Positions 1 through 8,572 of a DNA stretch of 64,000 nt are shown in pieces. The position numbers were made by a program, and so were the translations under genes. The notes under the pieces are model-generated. The model made no database searches, had not been told where the DNA came from, and saw only the letters and a list, made by a program, of their open reading frames with translations. Origin of the DNA: Parvularcula bermudensis HTCC2503 (GTDB lineage: Bacteria > Pseudomonadota > Alphaproteobacteria > Caulobacterales > Parvularculaceae); assembly GCF_000152825.2 (NCBI RefSeq), contig NC_014414.1, positions 2,108,001-2,172,000 of the forward strand, given 5' to 3'. How positions within the stretch are numbered: the stretch's first letter is position 1; each line of letters begins with the position of its first letter.

Positions 1-924
1 GTCTATGGCCATGAAGCTGTTTATCTCCTCGCCGAGCGGGGCGGACGGATTGTGGGCGGCCTGCCTCTGATCGACAGGCGCTCCTGCCTCCTCGGACGGG
101 CGCTGATTTCGGTGGGCTTTACCACCGGGGGCGGCGTCCTTGCGGAACGGCAGTCAGATGGCCTTGCGCTTCTCGAGGCGGCGGAGGGGGAGGCGCGGGA
201 TCGCGGCGCAGGCTATATCGAATTGCGATCCCCCTTCGGGACCGCCGATCTGTGGGCGGAGAAAACCGATATCTATGAGGGATTTGAGACGGCCATCATC
301 AGCGACGAAGCCGATCGCCTCAAATCCATTCCCCGAAAAAAGCGCGCCGACATTCGCAAGGCGATCGCGGCCGCAAAGAATGGCGATCTGACGCTCTCTC
401 ACAATGAGGATCTAGGCCTGTTCTGGCAGCATTTTGCCATAGCGCAGCGCGATCTTGGGACCCCTGTGTTCCCCGCCAGGTGGCTGACAAGCTTGAAAGC
501 CGCGTTCGGCGAAGACATGTCGTGTACGATTATTCGGTCCAATGACGCGCCGCTGGCGGGGGTTGTGACCTATCGACATCGGCGGACCTATCATCTCTAT
601 CACGCTTTTGTTTCCCCCGCGGCAAGGCGTACCCATGCGGGGGATTATCTTTATTGGTCCATGATGGGGAAGGCCGCGTCGGAGGGAATTGAGACATTTG
701 ACTTGGGCCGGTCGAAACGGGGGACAGGGTCCCATGCTTACAAGACCTATTGGGGGTTTGTCCCGCAGCCCCTGATTTATCAGTACAGGATGATGAACGG
801 CGGCCCCCTGCCTAACGTCAATCCACATAATCCGAAATTTGCGTTGTTTGCGGCAGGCTGGAAGCATCTGCCTCTGCCCGTTGCCCGGCATTTGGGACCG
901 GTTCTCGCCGGCCATCTGGCGTGA
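1..924 (+). CDS. FemAB-like acyltransferase, XrtA/PEP-CTERM polysaccharide type (5' partial)
   Basis: The frame is open from base 1 and reads VYGHEAVYLLAERGG before the first internal start-like codon (GTG at 52), so the gene begins left of the window; about 307 C-terminal residues are visible. The protein has the double-GNAT layout of FemAB-fold aminoacyl/acyl transferases: a first half with LLAERGGRIVGGLPLI and a second half with HLYHAFVSPAARRTHAG and TFDLGRSKRGTGSHAYK. These blocks match the FemAB-related family found in exosortase A (XrtA/PEP-CTERM) exopolysaccharide loci, from memory of that family. It is followed by a glycosyltransferase whose GTG start overlaps this stop (GTGA), so the two are translationally coupled. 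Substrate is unknown; a role in modifying a surface glycan or its precursor is inference. Confidence 0.8.
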   Translation, partial: VYGHEAVYLLAERGGRIVGGLPLIDRRSCLLGRALISVGFTTGGGVLAERQSDGLALLEAAEGEARDRGAGYIELRSPFGTADLWAEKTDIYEGFETAIISDEADRLKSIPRKKRADIRKAIAAAKNGDLTLSHNEDLGLFWQHFAIAQRDLGTPVFPARWLTSLKAAFGEDMSCTIIRSNDAPLAGVVTYRHRRTYHLYHAFVSPAARRTHAGDYLYWSMMGKAASEGIETFDLGRSKRGTGSHAYKTYWGFVPQPLIYQYRMMNGGPLPNVNPHNPKFALFAAGWKHLPLPVARHLGPVLAGHLA

Positions 925-2135
925 CCGCCATGTCCGAGAAGCCGCGCCTCCTCTATTTAACGCCGCGTCTGCCCTTCCCCCCGGATAAGGGGGACAAGAT
1001 CCGGTCGTTCCATGTATTGCGCCATCTGTGCACGAAATATCGCGTCAGCCTTGGGGCCTTTGTCGACGATAAGGAAGATTATCCGCTGTGCTCTCAGATC
1101 GCCGGCATGTGCGAGCGGTCGTTCTTTCGCCGCCGTCCCAAGGGGATACCCCCGCTCCAGGCGCTCAAGGGGGCGGCACGCGGTCAGGCCTTGTCTATCG
1201 CTTGGTACGAAGATCGGCAGATGCGGCGCTGGGTGGCCGCTCAGCGGGGGGAGGGCCTGGCGGCGGAGGTGATCTTTTCGAGTGCCCTTGTGCCCTATGC
1301 CGAGGGGGCCCGCGCCCCGGTGCTGATCGATCTCGTTGACGCCGATAGCGCCAAATGGGCGGCCTATGGCCGGGAGGGGGCGTGGTGGCGGCGGCCGATC
1401 TATTGGCACGAAGCGCACCGGGTCGCCGCCATGGAAGCGCGCTCTCTCTCCCTTGCGGCAAAGGTCTTCGCCATTTCCCCGAACGAAGCCGCGGTCATCA
1501 CAGCGGGGGCGGGGCGACCGGAGGGGAGCGCTGATTGGTTCGGGAACGGGATAGATCCTGATGAATGGTCGGTCGAAGCCCTCGGCGCCGCGCCCTCGGC
1601 GCCCGCCGTCGAGTTGATCTTCACCGGGCGGATGAACTACCCCCCTAATGTCGAGGCCGTGACGCAGTTCGCGACCAAAGTCTGGCCCGATCTACGGCGG
1701 GCGCATCCTAATCTCACCTGGGGGATCGTCGGGGCGGATCCGGCCCCGGCCGTCACGGCCCTCGCAAGGATGCCGGGCATCACCGTGACGGGGCGCGTGG
1801 CCGATATGCGCCCCTATTTGGCCGCAGCAACGATCGCGATAGCGCCTCTCGCTATTGCGCGAGGGGTACAAAATAAGGTGCTGGAGGCGATGGCGATGGA
1901 GCGACCGGTCGTGGCAAGCTCTGGGGCTGCTGCGGGATTACCGGTGAGGGCAGGGCGGGACCTCTTGCTCGCCGACAGCCCCGATGAATGGGGGTCGGTG
2001 CTGTCGCGTCTCCTCCGCCATCCGGAAGAGCGCGCGAGTCTTGCGCAATCGGGACGGCGTTTCGTGGAGACGTCGGCAGGGTGGCCCGACCAACTGGCGC
2101 GGCTCGACCGGCGGCTGGAAGAGGTCATCAAATAG
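921..2135 (+). CDS. Glycosyltransferase, XrtA/PEP-CTERM system (TIGR03087-like)
   Basis: A GT4-type retaining glycosyltransferase of about 404 residues. The N-terminal domain opens with LLYLTPRLPFPPDKGDKIRS, the hallmark start of the TIGR03087 family attached to exosortase A polysaccharide loci. The C-terminal Rossmann half shows FTGRMNYPPNVEAV, then GVQNKVLEAMAMERPVVAS, the donor-binding E-x7-E type segment. The start is either GTG, overlapping the FemAB stop, or ATG nine bases later; the overlap favours GTG. It would transfer a sugar from an activated nucleotide donor to a growing cell-surface glycan at the inner face of the membrane. The rest of the locus (exosortase, polymerase, export genes) is not in this window and presumably lies to the left. 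Confidence 0.85.
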   Translation: MTAMSEKPRLLYLTPRLPFPPDKGDKIRSFHVLRHLCTKYRVSLGAFVDDKEDYPLCSQIAGMCERSFFRRRPKGIPPLQALKGAARGQALSIAWYEDRQMRRWVAAQRGEGLAAEVIFSSALVPYAEGARAPVLIDLVDADSAKWAAYGREGAWWRRPIYWHEAHRVAAMEARSLSLAAKVFAISPNEAAVITAGAGRPEGSADWFGNGIDPDEWSVEALGAAPSAPAVELIFTGRMNYPPNVEAVTQFATKVWPDLRRAHPNLTWGIVGADPAPAVTALARMPGITVTGRVADMRPYLAAATIAIAPLAIARGVQNKVLEAMAMERPVVASSGAAAGLPVRAGRDLLLADSPDEWGSVLSRLLRHPEERASLAQSGRRFVETSAGWPDQLARLDRRLEEVIK

Positions 2136-2203
2136 GCACAGCGCTTTCCTCTGCAGTGCAAAAAGTTTATGGTTAAAGGTGAGGGCATAGCGAGGGCTTT
2201 ATC

Positions 2204-2683
2204 ATGATCCGCATTCTTCTGGCGTTGGCGATTGCCGCGACCGCCTATCTTGGGCCTTGGGTCTGGGACCGTTCCGGGGCGCTTTTTGAGGGCGGGTTCT
2301 CTCAAGAAGCAGCTGTGTCCGGGGCGGTCTTCATTGCGGATACGGTGGAATGCGCTCGGCAAGGCACGTTCAGTGTCGCCGGGGCCTGTGCGCCCGAGCA
2401 GGAGATCTTCGGCAAACTGATCGTCGGGACGATTGCCCTGGCTCTTCTTTCGGCGGTGATCAGCCTTTTGGGTCTGCTGCCATTAGTGGGGCGGCTGACC
2501 AGTATCATCACCATATTCTCAGGACTGGTCGCGCTGATCACATTCGCCTTTTTCGGCAAAGAACTGATCGTCGCCGAGACGGCCTCGCTCGCCTATTTTG
2601 GGTGGGGTGCCTATGCCACCGCCGTTTTTGGATTTCTCACAATCCTTGCGGGCATTGCCGGTCTTGGCGGGGATGGGGACTGA
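2204..2683 (+). CDS. Small four-helix membrane protein, unknown function
   Basis: A 159-residue protein with four apparent membrane helices: residues about 1-20, 70-93, 97-120 and 128-152. The loop after the first helix (about 20-68) is the largest soluble part and holds two cysteines (VECARQ and GACAPE) that could form a disulfide if the loop is periplasmic. The ATG is preceded by a purine-rich GCGAGGG. I do not recognise the family. It stands alone after the glycosyltransferase and converges on hemF. Helix pattern and codon use look like a real gene rather than a shadow frame. Confidence 0.6.
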   Translation: MIRILLALAIAATAYLGPWVWDRSGALFEGGFSQEAAVSGAVFIADTVECARQGTFSVAGACAPEQEIFGKLIVGTIALALLSAVISLLGLLPLVGRLTSIITIFSGLVALITFAFFGKELIVAETASLAYFGWGAYATAVFGFLTILAGIAGLGGDGD

Positions 2684-2716
2684 CCCCTCCCGCCTTCCGC
2701 CCCCTGGGGTATTGCC

Positions 2717-3601
2717 TCACGGCCACGCTGTCAGGGGCGGCAAGCTCGACAATATCGATTCCACATTGCCGCCGGTCTTCAATCCGAAGGTCGTCCCCCG
2801 GTCGTAGAGCAAGTTGAATTCGGCATAGCGTCCGCGCTGACGCAGCTGTAATTGTCGGTCTTCTTCGGACCAAGGGGTCTCCAGCCGCCGGTGGACAAGC
2901 GCGGGATAGCTGTCGAGAAAAGCCAGACCGACATCCTTGGTGAAGGCGAAATCATCCTCCCAATCCCCTGAATTGTGGTGATCGTAGAAGATCCCCCCTA
3001 CGCCGCGCGGCTCCCCCCGATGGGGCAGGAAGAAATACGTGTCGCACGCTTCTTTGAACCGGGCGAAGTAATGTGGATCGCGACGGTCGCAGGCGCCTCG
3101 CATGGCGTCGAGGAAGAACCGCGCGTCCTCATGGTCCTCATCGCGATAGGCCGGATGCATGGGGTTCAGATCGCCGCCCCCCCCGAACCAGCATTTCGTG
3201 GTCACGATCATGCGGGTGTTCATGTGGGCCGCTGGGACATGGGGGTTGAGGGGATGGGCGATCAAGCTGATGCCCGACGCCCAGAACCGCGGATCCTCTT
3301 CGGCGCCGGGGATCTGACTGCGGAACTCAGGGGAAAATTCTCCGAAAACGGTCGATACATGGATGCCCGCTTTCTCAAAGACCCGACCATGCAGCATGCC
3401 CATGACACCGCCGCCTTGATCCTCCGTCCCGTCACCGCGGCGCCAAGGGGTAAGGGTGAAACGACCCGCCGGCTGATCGCCGTATAAGGCCTCGCTCCCT
3501 TTATCTTCGATGGCCTCGAAGGCAGCGACGATTTTATCGCGGAGGGTTTCGAACCAGGCTTTCGCCTTGGCTTGCCGTGGGGGCAGGTCGGGGTCGCTCA
3601 T
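2717..3601 (-). CDS. hemF: Oxygen-dependent coproporphyrinogen III oxidase
   Basis: This enzyme uses O2 to decarboxylate two propionate side chains of coproporphyrinogen III, giving protoporphyrinogen IX in haem synthesis. The 294 residues are full length for the family. Diagnostic blocks are [58 protein letters not shown] and [20 protein letters not shown]. The conserved histidines of the oxygen-activating pocket are in the SLIAHP and PAAHMN segments. The gene stands alone on the minus strand, convergent with the small membrane protein and divergent from the porin gene. Haem supply fits the bc1 complex and aerobic lifestyle shown elsewhere in the window. Confidence 0.97.
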   Translation of the reverse strand: MSDPDLPPRQAKAKAWFETLRDKIVAAFEAIEDKGSEALYGDQPAGRFTLTPWRRGDGTEDQGGGVMGMLHGRVFEKAGIHVSTVFGEFSPEFRSQIPGAEEDPRFWASGISLIAHPLNPHVPAAHMNTRMIVTTKCWFGGGGDLNPMHPAYRDEDHEDARFFLDAMRGACDRRDPHYFARFKEACDTYFFLPHRGEPRGVGGIFYDHHNSGDWEDDFAFTKDVGLAFLDSYPALVHRRLETPWSEEDRQLQLRQRGRYAEFNLLYDRGTTFGLKTGGNVESILSSLPPLTAWP

Positions 3602-3673
3602 CGTTATTCCTTTGGGCCGGACGTAAGGTCCCTTTTAACGACACGTCTCTAAGGTGCGCAGAGGGGAAATTCA

Positions 3674-5035
3674 TTGCGCACTATCAAGGTCCTCATTCTG
3701 GCGTCCATGGCCACTCTGTTCGCCGCCGCCGGCGACAATGCGGAGGCGCAATCGGCTGTGGCTGTCGTGCCCTCGGCCGCCGACGATCACCCAACGCCCC
3801 TTCCTGGGGTGCGCCGTCATCGGGGCCAGACCCGCGCCATGGTCGATTTCCAAGAGGGGCTGACGGATGATGCGGTGAATTTACTGACCGCCTATCAACG
3901 GGGAGGGCTGAGGCCGAACCGTCTCTATGTCGGCGGCTATTTGCGGGGCGGACTTTATAGCGAGCGCACGAACACCGCGGGCAAGTTTCCCATCCTTTCT
4001 CGTTTTCCCACGCAACATGATGCGGATAAGGACAACACGGACGCCATCACCCAGAATGCCGTCCTGACGGCGACAGCGAATTGGCAGCGTTGGCTGAGCG
4101 CATATGGCCAGGTTGAGTATTCGGAAGTCTTTTTCAATCCTGATCGAGACGACATTCAGCTTCGTGAAGCCTATGTCGTCGTTGGGGATCTCAACCGCTT
4201 TCCGGTCTATGCGGCGGTGGGGCGGAAGACGATCGATTTCGGCGAGTTCGATACGTTCACCCCTTTCACGCACTCAGTAAACCAACATTATTTCTGGGCG
4301 CTATCCGAGACCCCCGTTCTTGAACTCGGCTATGTTCACCGCGGCTTCCGAGCTTCTGCGTCCGTGTTTTCCGGTGAACGGCAGATCCGTGTGGCCTATG
4401 CCGCCGACGGCGATGATTTCGGGGACAATTTCGCGCTGAAAGCGTCTCAAATTCTCAGCCTTGAGCGGTTGAGGGGCACGGTCCAGCTCTCTGCGAGTTA
4501 CCTTCACGATTCGATTTATAACAATAATTTCACGGCCCATACGCGTCAGGCCATTGCCCGCGGCGGGCCGCCCAATGCGCCCCTGTTCCCGACGATTTTC
4601 GAGCAGGAGCGCCTCGGCCTGGCGAGCCTTTCTTCAGTGTTCCGGGGGGAAATAATCGATTTCGGCGTGGAGTGGACCCGGGCGATGGGTACCTGGCCGG
4701 CAACCTCCTTCGATGCCCGCACCGGCGAGCAATATGAGGATGTCCCCCCCCTCCAGGCCATCACTGTCCAGAGCCGGGTTCGCTTCCCCCTTGCCGGTCG
4801 TGAAGCGCGCCTGGCGACTGTATTCAGCCAAGGCATCTTTGGCCCTGAAGAAACCGCGTTCGACCATGCCGAACAGCATTCCGCTGCCGCGGAATGGCAG
4901 GTGACGCCCTGGGCGCGCATGGGGGTCGAATATATCTACAATAATGGGTTTCAACCCTTTGTCGGCATTCAGGATGTCTCGGACACGAGCGTAGAAAGCC
5001 ACACCGTGATCCTGGGCGGGAACGCAGTTTTCTAG
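3674..5035 (+). CDS. LbtU-like outer-membrane porin
   Basis: A 453-residue secreted beta-barrel protein. The start is TTG, with GAGGGGAA just upstream, followed by a signal peptide ending near residue 26 (NAEAQS). The body is rich in alternating aromatic strands such as RLYVGGYLRGGLYS and AYGQVEYSEVFFNP, and contains REAYVVVGDLNRFPVYAAVG followed by KTIDFGEF, which I associate with the LbtU siderophore-porin family (DUF3573-like). It ends with a strand closing in Phe (GGNAVF), typical of outer-membrane proteins handled by the BAM machinery. No TonB box or plug is visible, so TonB-independent uptake is more likely. Substrate is unknown. Confidence 0.75.
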   Translation: MRTIKVLILASMATLFAAAGDNAEAQSAVAVVPSAADDHPTPLPGVRRHRGQTRAMVDFQEGLTDDAVNLLTAYQRGGLRPNRLYVGGYLRGGLYSERTNTAGKFPILSRFPTQHDADKDNTDAITQNAVLTATANWQRWLSAYGQVEYSEVFFNPDRDDIQLREAYVVVGDLNRFPVYAAVGRKTIDFGEFDTFTPFTHSVNQHYFWALSETPVLELGYVHRGFRASASVFSGERQIRVAYAADGDDFGDNFALKASQILSLERLRGTVQLSASYLHDSIYNNNFTAHTRQAIARGGPPNAPLFPTIFEQERLGLASLSSVFRGEIIDFGVEWTRAMGTWPATSFDARTGEQYEDVPPLQAITVQSRVRFPLAGREARLATVFSQGIFGPEETAFDHAEQHSAAAEWQVTPWARMGVEYIYNNGFQPFVGIQDVSDTSVESHTVILGGNAVF

Positions 5036-5090
5036 CATTTCGGGGTCGCAAGGCCTGACACCGGGGGCGGCTTAAGGCTAAAAGCCTCGC

Positions 5091-5318
5091 ATGACCCTTT
5101 CTTCGATGTCGACGAGCGGCGCGGCGCGGCTCAAATTTCTCGATGGTGATTTCGAGATCGTGGTGCCCGGCGCCTTCGTCCTTTGCGCCGTTACCCAAAA
5201 GCAGATCCCTCTCGATGATTTGAGATACTGGAGTGTCGATCGGCAGGAGGCCTATTTCGATGCCGCCGCTGCGAACCAAGCTTATCTTGAGGCTTTGGCA
5301 AAAGGAGAGCCGTTTTGA
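5091..5318 (+). CDS. DUF2093 domain protein
   Basis: A 75-residue protein matching the small alphaproteobacterial DUF2093 family: KFLDGDFEIVVPGAFVLCAV, then KQIPLDDLRYWSVDRQEAY. The family has no assigned function; the shape suggests a small soluble beta-sheet protein. Its TGA stop overlaps the ATG of the following M23 peptidase by one base (TGATG), so the two are translationally coupled. The upstream Shine-Dalgarno is weak, and no other in-frame start lies between the porin stop and this ATG. Confidence 0.85.
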   Translation: MTLSSMSTSGAARLKFLDGDFEIVVPGAFVLCAVTQKQIPLDDLRYWSVDRQEAYFDAAAANQAYLEALAKGEPF

Positions 5319-6310
5319 TGCGTGTCGCCCTCGCTTTGTTCTTAACGCCCGTCGCCTGTGCCGCATCGTCGGCGCCCCCGGTGCCCAATCTGTCGCCGGA
5401 GAGGCGGGCAACGACCGACGAGGTGTCCGTCCCCACCGCCCTTGCGGCGCTGGCGGCGCCGACACAAACCGCCGATAGTTCCCCCCGCCCGACCTCTCTT
5501 CAACGCGATCAGAGTGAGACGGTCCTTGAGGGCAATCTCGTCCAGGGGGGGGTGATTTTCGGCCGTACACCGCAGGGCAGCCAGATCATTCTCGATGATC
5601 GCCCCATACCCGTTGATGAGAACGGCAATTTCGTCTTCGGGTTCGGCCGCGATCATGGCGACACGGCCGAATTGGTCCTGGTTCGGCCGGATGGGACTAA
5701 GGAGCCGCCGCGCACCCTTGAGATCGCTCCTCAACAATGGCTCGAAAGTTCGATTCAGGTCGCGGAGAATAAGGCCAATCCCTTCACTCAAGAAGATCTC
5801 AGCAAGATTGCGGCGGATCGCAGCCTTAAGGATGAGGCGCGCGCCCGCCTGGGGGAGACGGTCCATTGGACGTCTGGGTTCGTCTGGCCGGCCGAGGGGT
5901 GCATCTCAAGCCCGTTCGGCTATCGCCGGATCGTGAACGGGACGCCTCGGCGGTATCATTCGGGAACGGATGTGGCGGCCCCGGATGGGATGAGCCCCCT
6001 TGATTATGTGGGAGCGGAAATCATCGCGCCGGCGGATGGAACCGTCACTCTCGCTTCTGACGATATGTTTTTCGAAGGGGGCCTGGTTTTCATCGACCAC
6101 GGACAAAAGCTGGAATCGGCGCTGATGCATATGTCGGAAGTCTTGGTTGAGACGGGTGATTTCGTGCGCCAGGGGGATATCATCGGTCGCGTGGGAAGCA
6201 CGGGGCGGGTCACCGGACCCCATTTGCACTGGTCGCTCAAATGGCAGGAGCGGCTTCTCGATCCGGAACTCCTGGTCGAGGATCGTCCTCGCTGTACGCC
6301 GGGGTTGTGA
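5318..6310 (+). CDS. M23-family metallopeptidase, exported
   Basis: A zinc endopeptidase expected to cut peptidoglycan cross-bridges in the periplasm. The 330 residues start with a short hydrophobic leader ending at a cysteine (LFLTPVAC), so it is secreted and could be a lipoprotein, although the lipobox is poor. A middle beta domain follows (about 70-140), then the peptidase domain in the last 130 residues. All zinc ligands are present: HSGTD (first His and Asp) and the C-terminal HLHW. A start one codon earlier (TTG) is possible, but the ATG overlapping the DUF2093 stop fits coupling. Unlike the NlpD-like protein at 32.8 kb, this one looks catalytically competent. Confidence 0.9.
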   Translation: MRVALALFLTPVACAASSAPPVPNLSPERRATTDEVSVPTALAALAAPTQTADSSPRPTSLQRDQSETVLEGNLVQGGVIFGRTPQGSQIILDDRPIPVDENGNFVFGFGRDHGDTAELVLVRPDGTKEPPRTLEIAPQQWLESSIQVAENKANPFTQEDLSKIAADRSLKDEARARLGETVHWTSGFVWPAEGCISSPFGYRRIVNGTPRRYHSGTDVAAPDGMSPLDYVGAEIIAPADGTVTLASDDMFFEGGLVFIDHGQKLESALMHMSEVLVETGDFVRQGDIIGRVGSTGRVTGPHLHWSLKWQERLLDPELLVEDRPRCTPGL

Positions 6311-6312
6311 CG

Positions 6313-7653
6313 ATGGCGCGCTTCGATCTTGTCCTCCGTGGAGGAACAATCGTCAATCATGATGGGCGTGCTGTCGGCGATGTGGGGATATCGGGGGGCA
6401 AAATCGCCCATATCGGCGAGGTCTCATCCGTCGAGGCGGCTGAGACCATAGATTGCCGCGGCCTCCATATCCTTCCGGGGGTGATCGATACGCAGGTTCA
6501 TTTTCGGGAACCCGGTGCCACGCATAAGGAAGATTTGGCGGCGGGGTCGAAGGGGGCGGTTCTTGGTGGGGTGACGGCGGTCTTTGAGATGCCCAACACC
6601 AAGCCCCTGACGGTTACCAAAGCGGCGATCCAGGACAAATTGGACCGTGCCAAAGGCCGAATGTGGTGCGATCACGCCTTTTATGTCGGCGCGACGGCGG
6701 ACAATGCCGAAGACTTGCCGACCCTCGAACGCCTGCCCGGTGTCTGCGGCGTCAAGATTTTCATGGGTGCCTCCACCGGCGATCTACTCGTGCCCGATGA
6801 TGACGGCGTGAGGCGGGTCCTTCAGCACGGCATGCGACGGGTCGCGATCCATTCAGAAGACGAAGAGTTACTCCGGGCCAATAAGGATAAGGCGCGGGAA
6901 GGGGACTGGACATCCCATCCCGATGCGCGCAGCGCCGCCGCCGCCCTGCGGTGTACCGAGCGGTTGCTGAGAATCGCGCGGGAGACGGGCCGCCGCATCC
7001 ACGTCTTGCATATTTCCACGGCCGAGGAGGTCCCGCTTCTCGCCGCTAACAAAGATATTGCGACGGCGGAGGTAACGCCGCAGCATTTAACGCTGGAGGC
7101 GCCTGGCGCCTACGAGACCTTACGGGGACGGGCGCAGATGAATCCGCCGATCCGTGATGCCCATCACCGTCGTGGGTTGTGGGCAGGCCTCGCCCAGGGT
7201 GTGTTCGATGTGGTGGGGTCGGACCATGCGCCCCATACCCTTGAAGAAAAAGCCAAGCCCTATCCGGCTTCCCCCTCGGGCATGCCGGGGGTCCAGACCC
7301 TATTGCCCATCATGCTCACCCATGTGGCCGAGGGGCGGCTGAGCCTTGAGCGGCTTGTCGATTTGACCTCCGCCGGCGCCAACCGGGTGTTCGGCATTGC
7401 GGGAAAGGGGCGGCTCGCCCTCGGCTACGATGCCGATGTGACCGTCATTGACCTCGGCGCAACCCGCACCCTCACCGATGACGAGATGGCCAATCTCTCA
7501 GGCTGGACCCCCTTTGCCGGGATGACGGTCAAAGGGGTGCCCGTCGGCACGATCATCCGGGGTCAGAAGGTCATGTGGGATGGCACGGTCTTGGGAACGC
7601 CGGTGGGGGAACCGGTACGGTTTCAGGAAACGCTGCCCAGGGCGCTCTCTTGA
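6313..7653 (+). CDS. pyrC: Dihydroorotase (class I, alphaproteobacterial type)
   Basis: Catalyses reversible cyclisation of carbamoyl-aspartate to dihydroorotate, the third step of pyrimidine synthesis. The 446-residue amidohydrolase starts two bases after the M23 stop. Metal-site blocks are visible: IDTQVHFREPG, then CGVKIFMGASTG with the candidate carbamylated lysine, IHVLHIST, and VVGSDHAPHTLEEKAKPYPA with the catalytic Asp. The first histidine of the usual HxH motif is Gln here (TQVHF). I recall the same Gln in rhizobial dihydroorotases, so it marks the subfamily rather than a defect. No pyrB lies next to it. Because of the Gln, a related hydantoinase-like activity is the main alternative. 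Confidence 0.88.
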   Translation: MARFDLVLRGGTIVNHDGRAVGDVGISGGKIAHIGEVSSVEAAETIDCRGLHILPGVIDTQVHFREPGATHKEDLAAGSKGAVLGGVTAVFEMPNTKPLTVTKAAIQDKLDRAKGRMWCDHAFYVGATADNAEDLPTLERLPGVCGVKIFMGASTGDLLVPDDDGVRRVLQHGMRRVAIHSEDEELLRANKDKAREGDWTSHPDARSAAAALRCTERLLRIARETGRRIHVLHISTAEEVPLLAANKDIATAEVTPQHLTLEAPGAYETLRGRAQMNPPIRDAHHRRGLWAGLAQGVFDVVGSDHAPHTLEEKAKPYPASPSGMPGVQTLLPIMLTHVAEGRLSLERLVDLTSAGANRVFGIAGKGRLALGYDADVTVIDLGATRTLTDDEMANLSGWTPFAGMTVKGVPVGTIIRGQKVMWDGTVLGTPVGEPVRFQETLPRALS

Positions 7654-7661
7654 GCTGTGCC

Positions 7662-8072
7662 TTACTCCTGCCGCTGCCGCTGGAAAGGCCGGGCGAGACG
7701 GTCGACCACTGACAGGCTCTCCCGCGCCTCGCTTTCATAGGCGGCGGCGGCTTCGGCGCTACAGGAAAGATAGACCCGGCTCATATTGCGATAGCCGGTG
7801 TTGAATGCCTCCACCATATCGAGGCGGGTGGCCCCCATGGGCACCTCTAGGGGGACGATTTCTCGCATCCGCTTGCGGAATCGGTCGTCTTCGTAGCCTC
7901 TGCCGCAAAGCTGATCGAGGCGGTGGAGGGCGCCGAAATGCCCCGCCAGACGAACCAGCAGGTCCTGCCGCTCCATAAAAGCCTCCCGCGCTTCGATCTG
8001 CGCTGCCGCGGGGGGGGCGAGCCCACCGATAAGCCCGGCGGCGAGGAGCCAGAGAATCCCCGTCCGTCTCAT
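7662..8072 (-). CDS. TIGR02301-family exported protein
   Basis: A 136-residue protein with a clear Sec signal peptide (ILWLLAAGLIGGLAPPAAAQ, cut near residue 25) and a helical mature domain. The LVRLAGHFGALHRLDQLCG segment, the later FNTGYRNMSRVYLSCS and the two conserved cysteines match TIGR02301, a periplasmic family of unknown function common in alphaproteobacteria; the cysteines probably form a disulfide. Its start overlaps the stop of the upstream Nudix gene by four bases, so they form an operon. Role unknown. Confidence 0.8.
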   Translation of the reverse strand: MRRTGILWLLAAGLIGGLAPPAAAQIEAREAFMERQDLLVRLAGHFGALHRLDQLCGRGYEDDRFRKRMREIVPLEVPMGATRLDMVEAFNTGYRNMSRVYLSCSAEAAAAYESEARESLSVVDRLARPFQRQRQE

Positions 8073-8491
8073 GACATCTGCCGCCGAAAGGGAAGGGCGC
8101 CTTGAATGGCGAGGCGGGTCTTATCCCAGGAGAGCCGCGAAAGCGCCTCGTTCAAGGGGACAAACTCGGCGTCGGCGGCATCGTCGGCCGCCCGCACCGT
8201 CCCGCCAATGTAGCGGCAGGCATAATCGACCAGCAGAAAATGCCGGTCGCTCGCCTCTTCGGGAAGGGCCTCAAAGACATTGATGAGACCCAAGACCTGC
8301 ACATCGACCCCAGTTTCCTCGGCGATTTCCCGTTTGAGGGCCGTCTCCATTGCTTCGCCATAGGCAATTTTGCCGCCGGGAATACTCCAATGGCCGACAA
8401 AGGGGGGCCGCGCCCGCTGGATCAGCAGGATATCATCGCCCTTGAAAACGACACCGCCCACCGCGGCAATGGGCCCTTGCTCCCTCGTCAC
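8069..8491 (-). CDS. Nudix hydrolase
   Basis: A 140-residue Nudix pyrophosphohydrolase that would cleave a nucleoside diphosphate linked to another group, using divalent metal. The Nudix box fits G-x5-E-x7-REUxEExGU: GGKIAYGEAMETALKREIAE, then ETGVDV, at about residues 40-65. The N-terminal strand AVGGVVFKGDDILLIQRA and the WSIPGGK lead-in are typical of MutT/ADP-ribose-type members. Substrate cannot be told from sequence. It is coupled to the downstream TIGR02301 gene by an ATGA overlap. Confidence 0.93.
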   Translation of the reverse strand: MTREQGPIAAVGGVVFKGDDILLIQRARPPFVGHWSIPGGKIAYGEAMETALKREIAEETGVDVQVLGLINVFEALPEEASDRHFLLVDYACRYIGGTVRAADDAADAEFVPLNEALSRLSWDKTRLAIQGALPFRRQMS

Positions 8492-8572
8492 GCGTCTTCA
8501 CCCCTTCAGATTTCGGCTCCAATAGGCCCATTTCTGGCCCCTGGATATGGCAAGACCGTGACCGCCCCTCGC

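Noticed and set aside
6487-6519. Dihydroorotase metal site with Gln instead of His (TQVHF) as a sign of inactivation
   Set aside because: The same Gln is present in rhizobial dihydroorotases as I recall them, and the rest of the active site is intact, so it is a subfamily trait.
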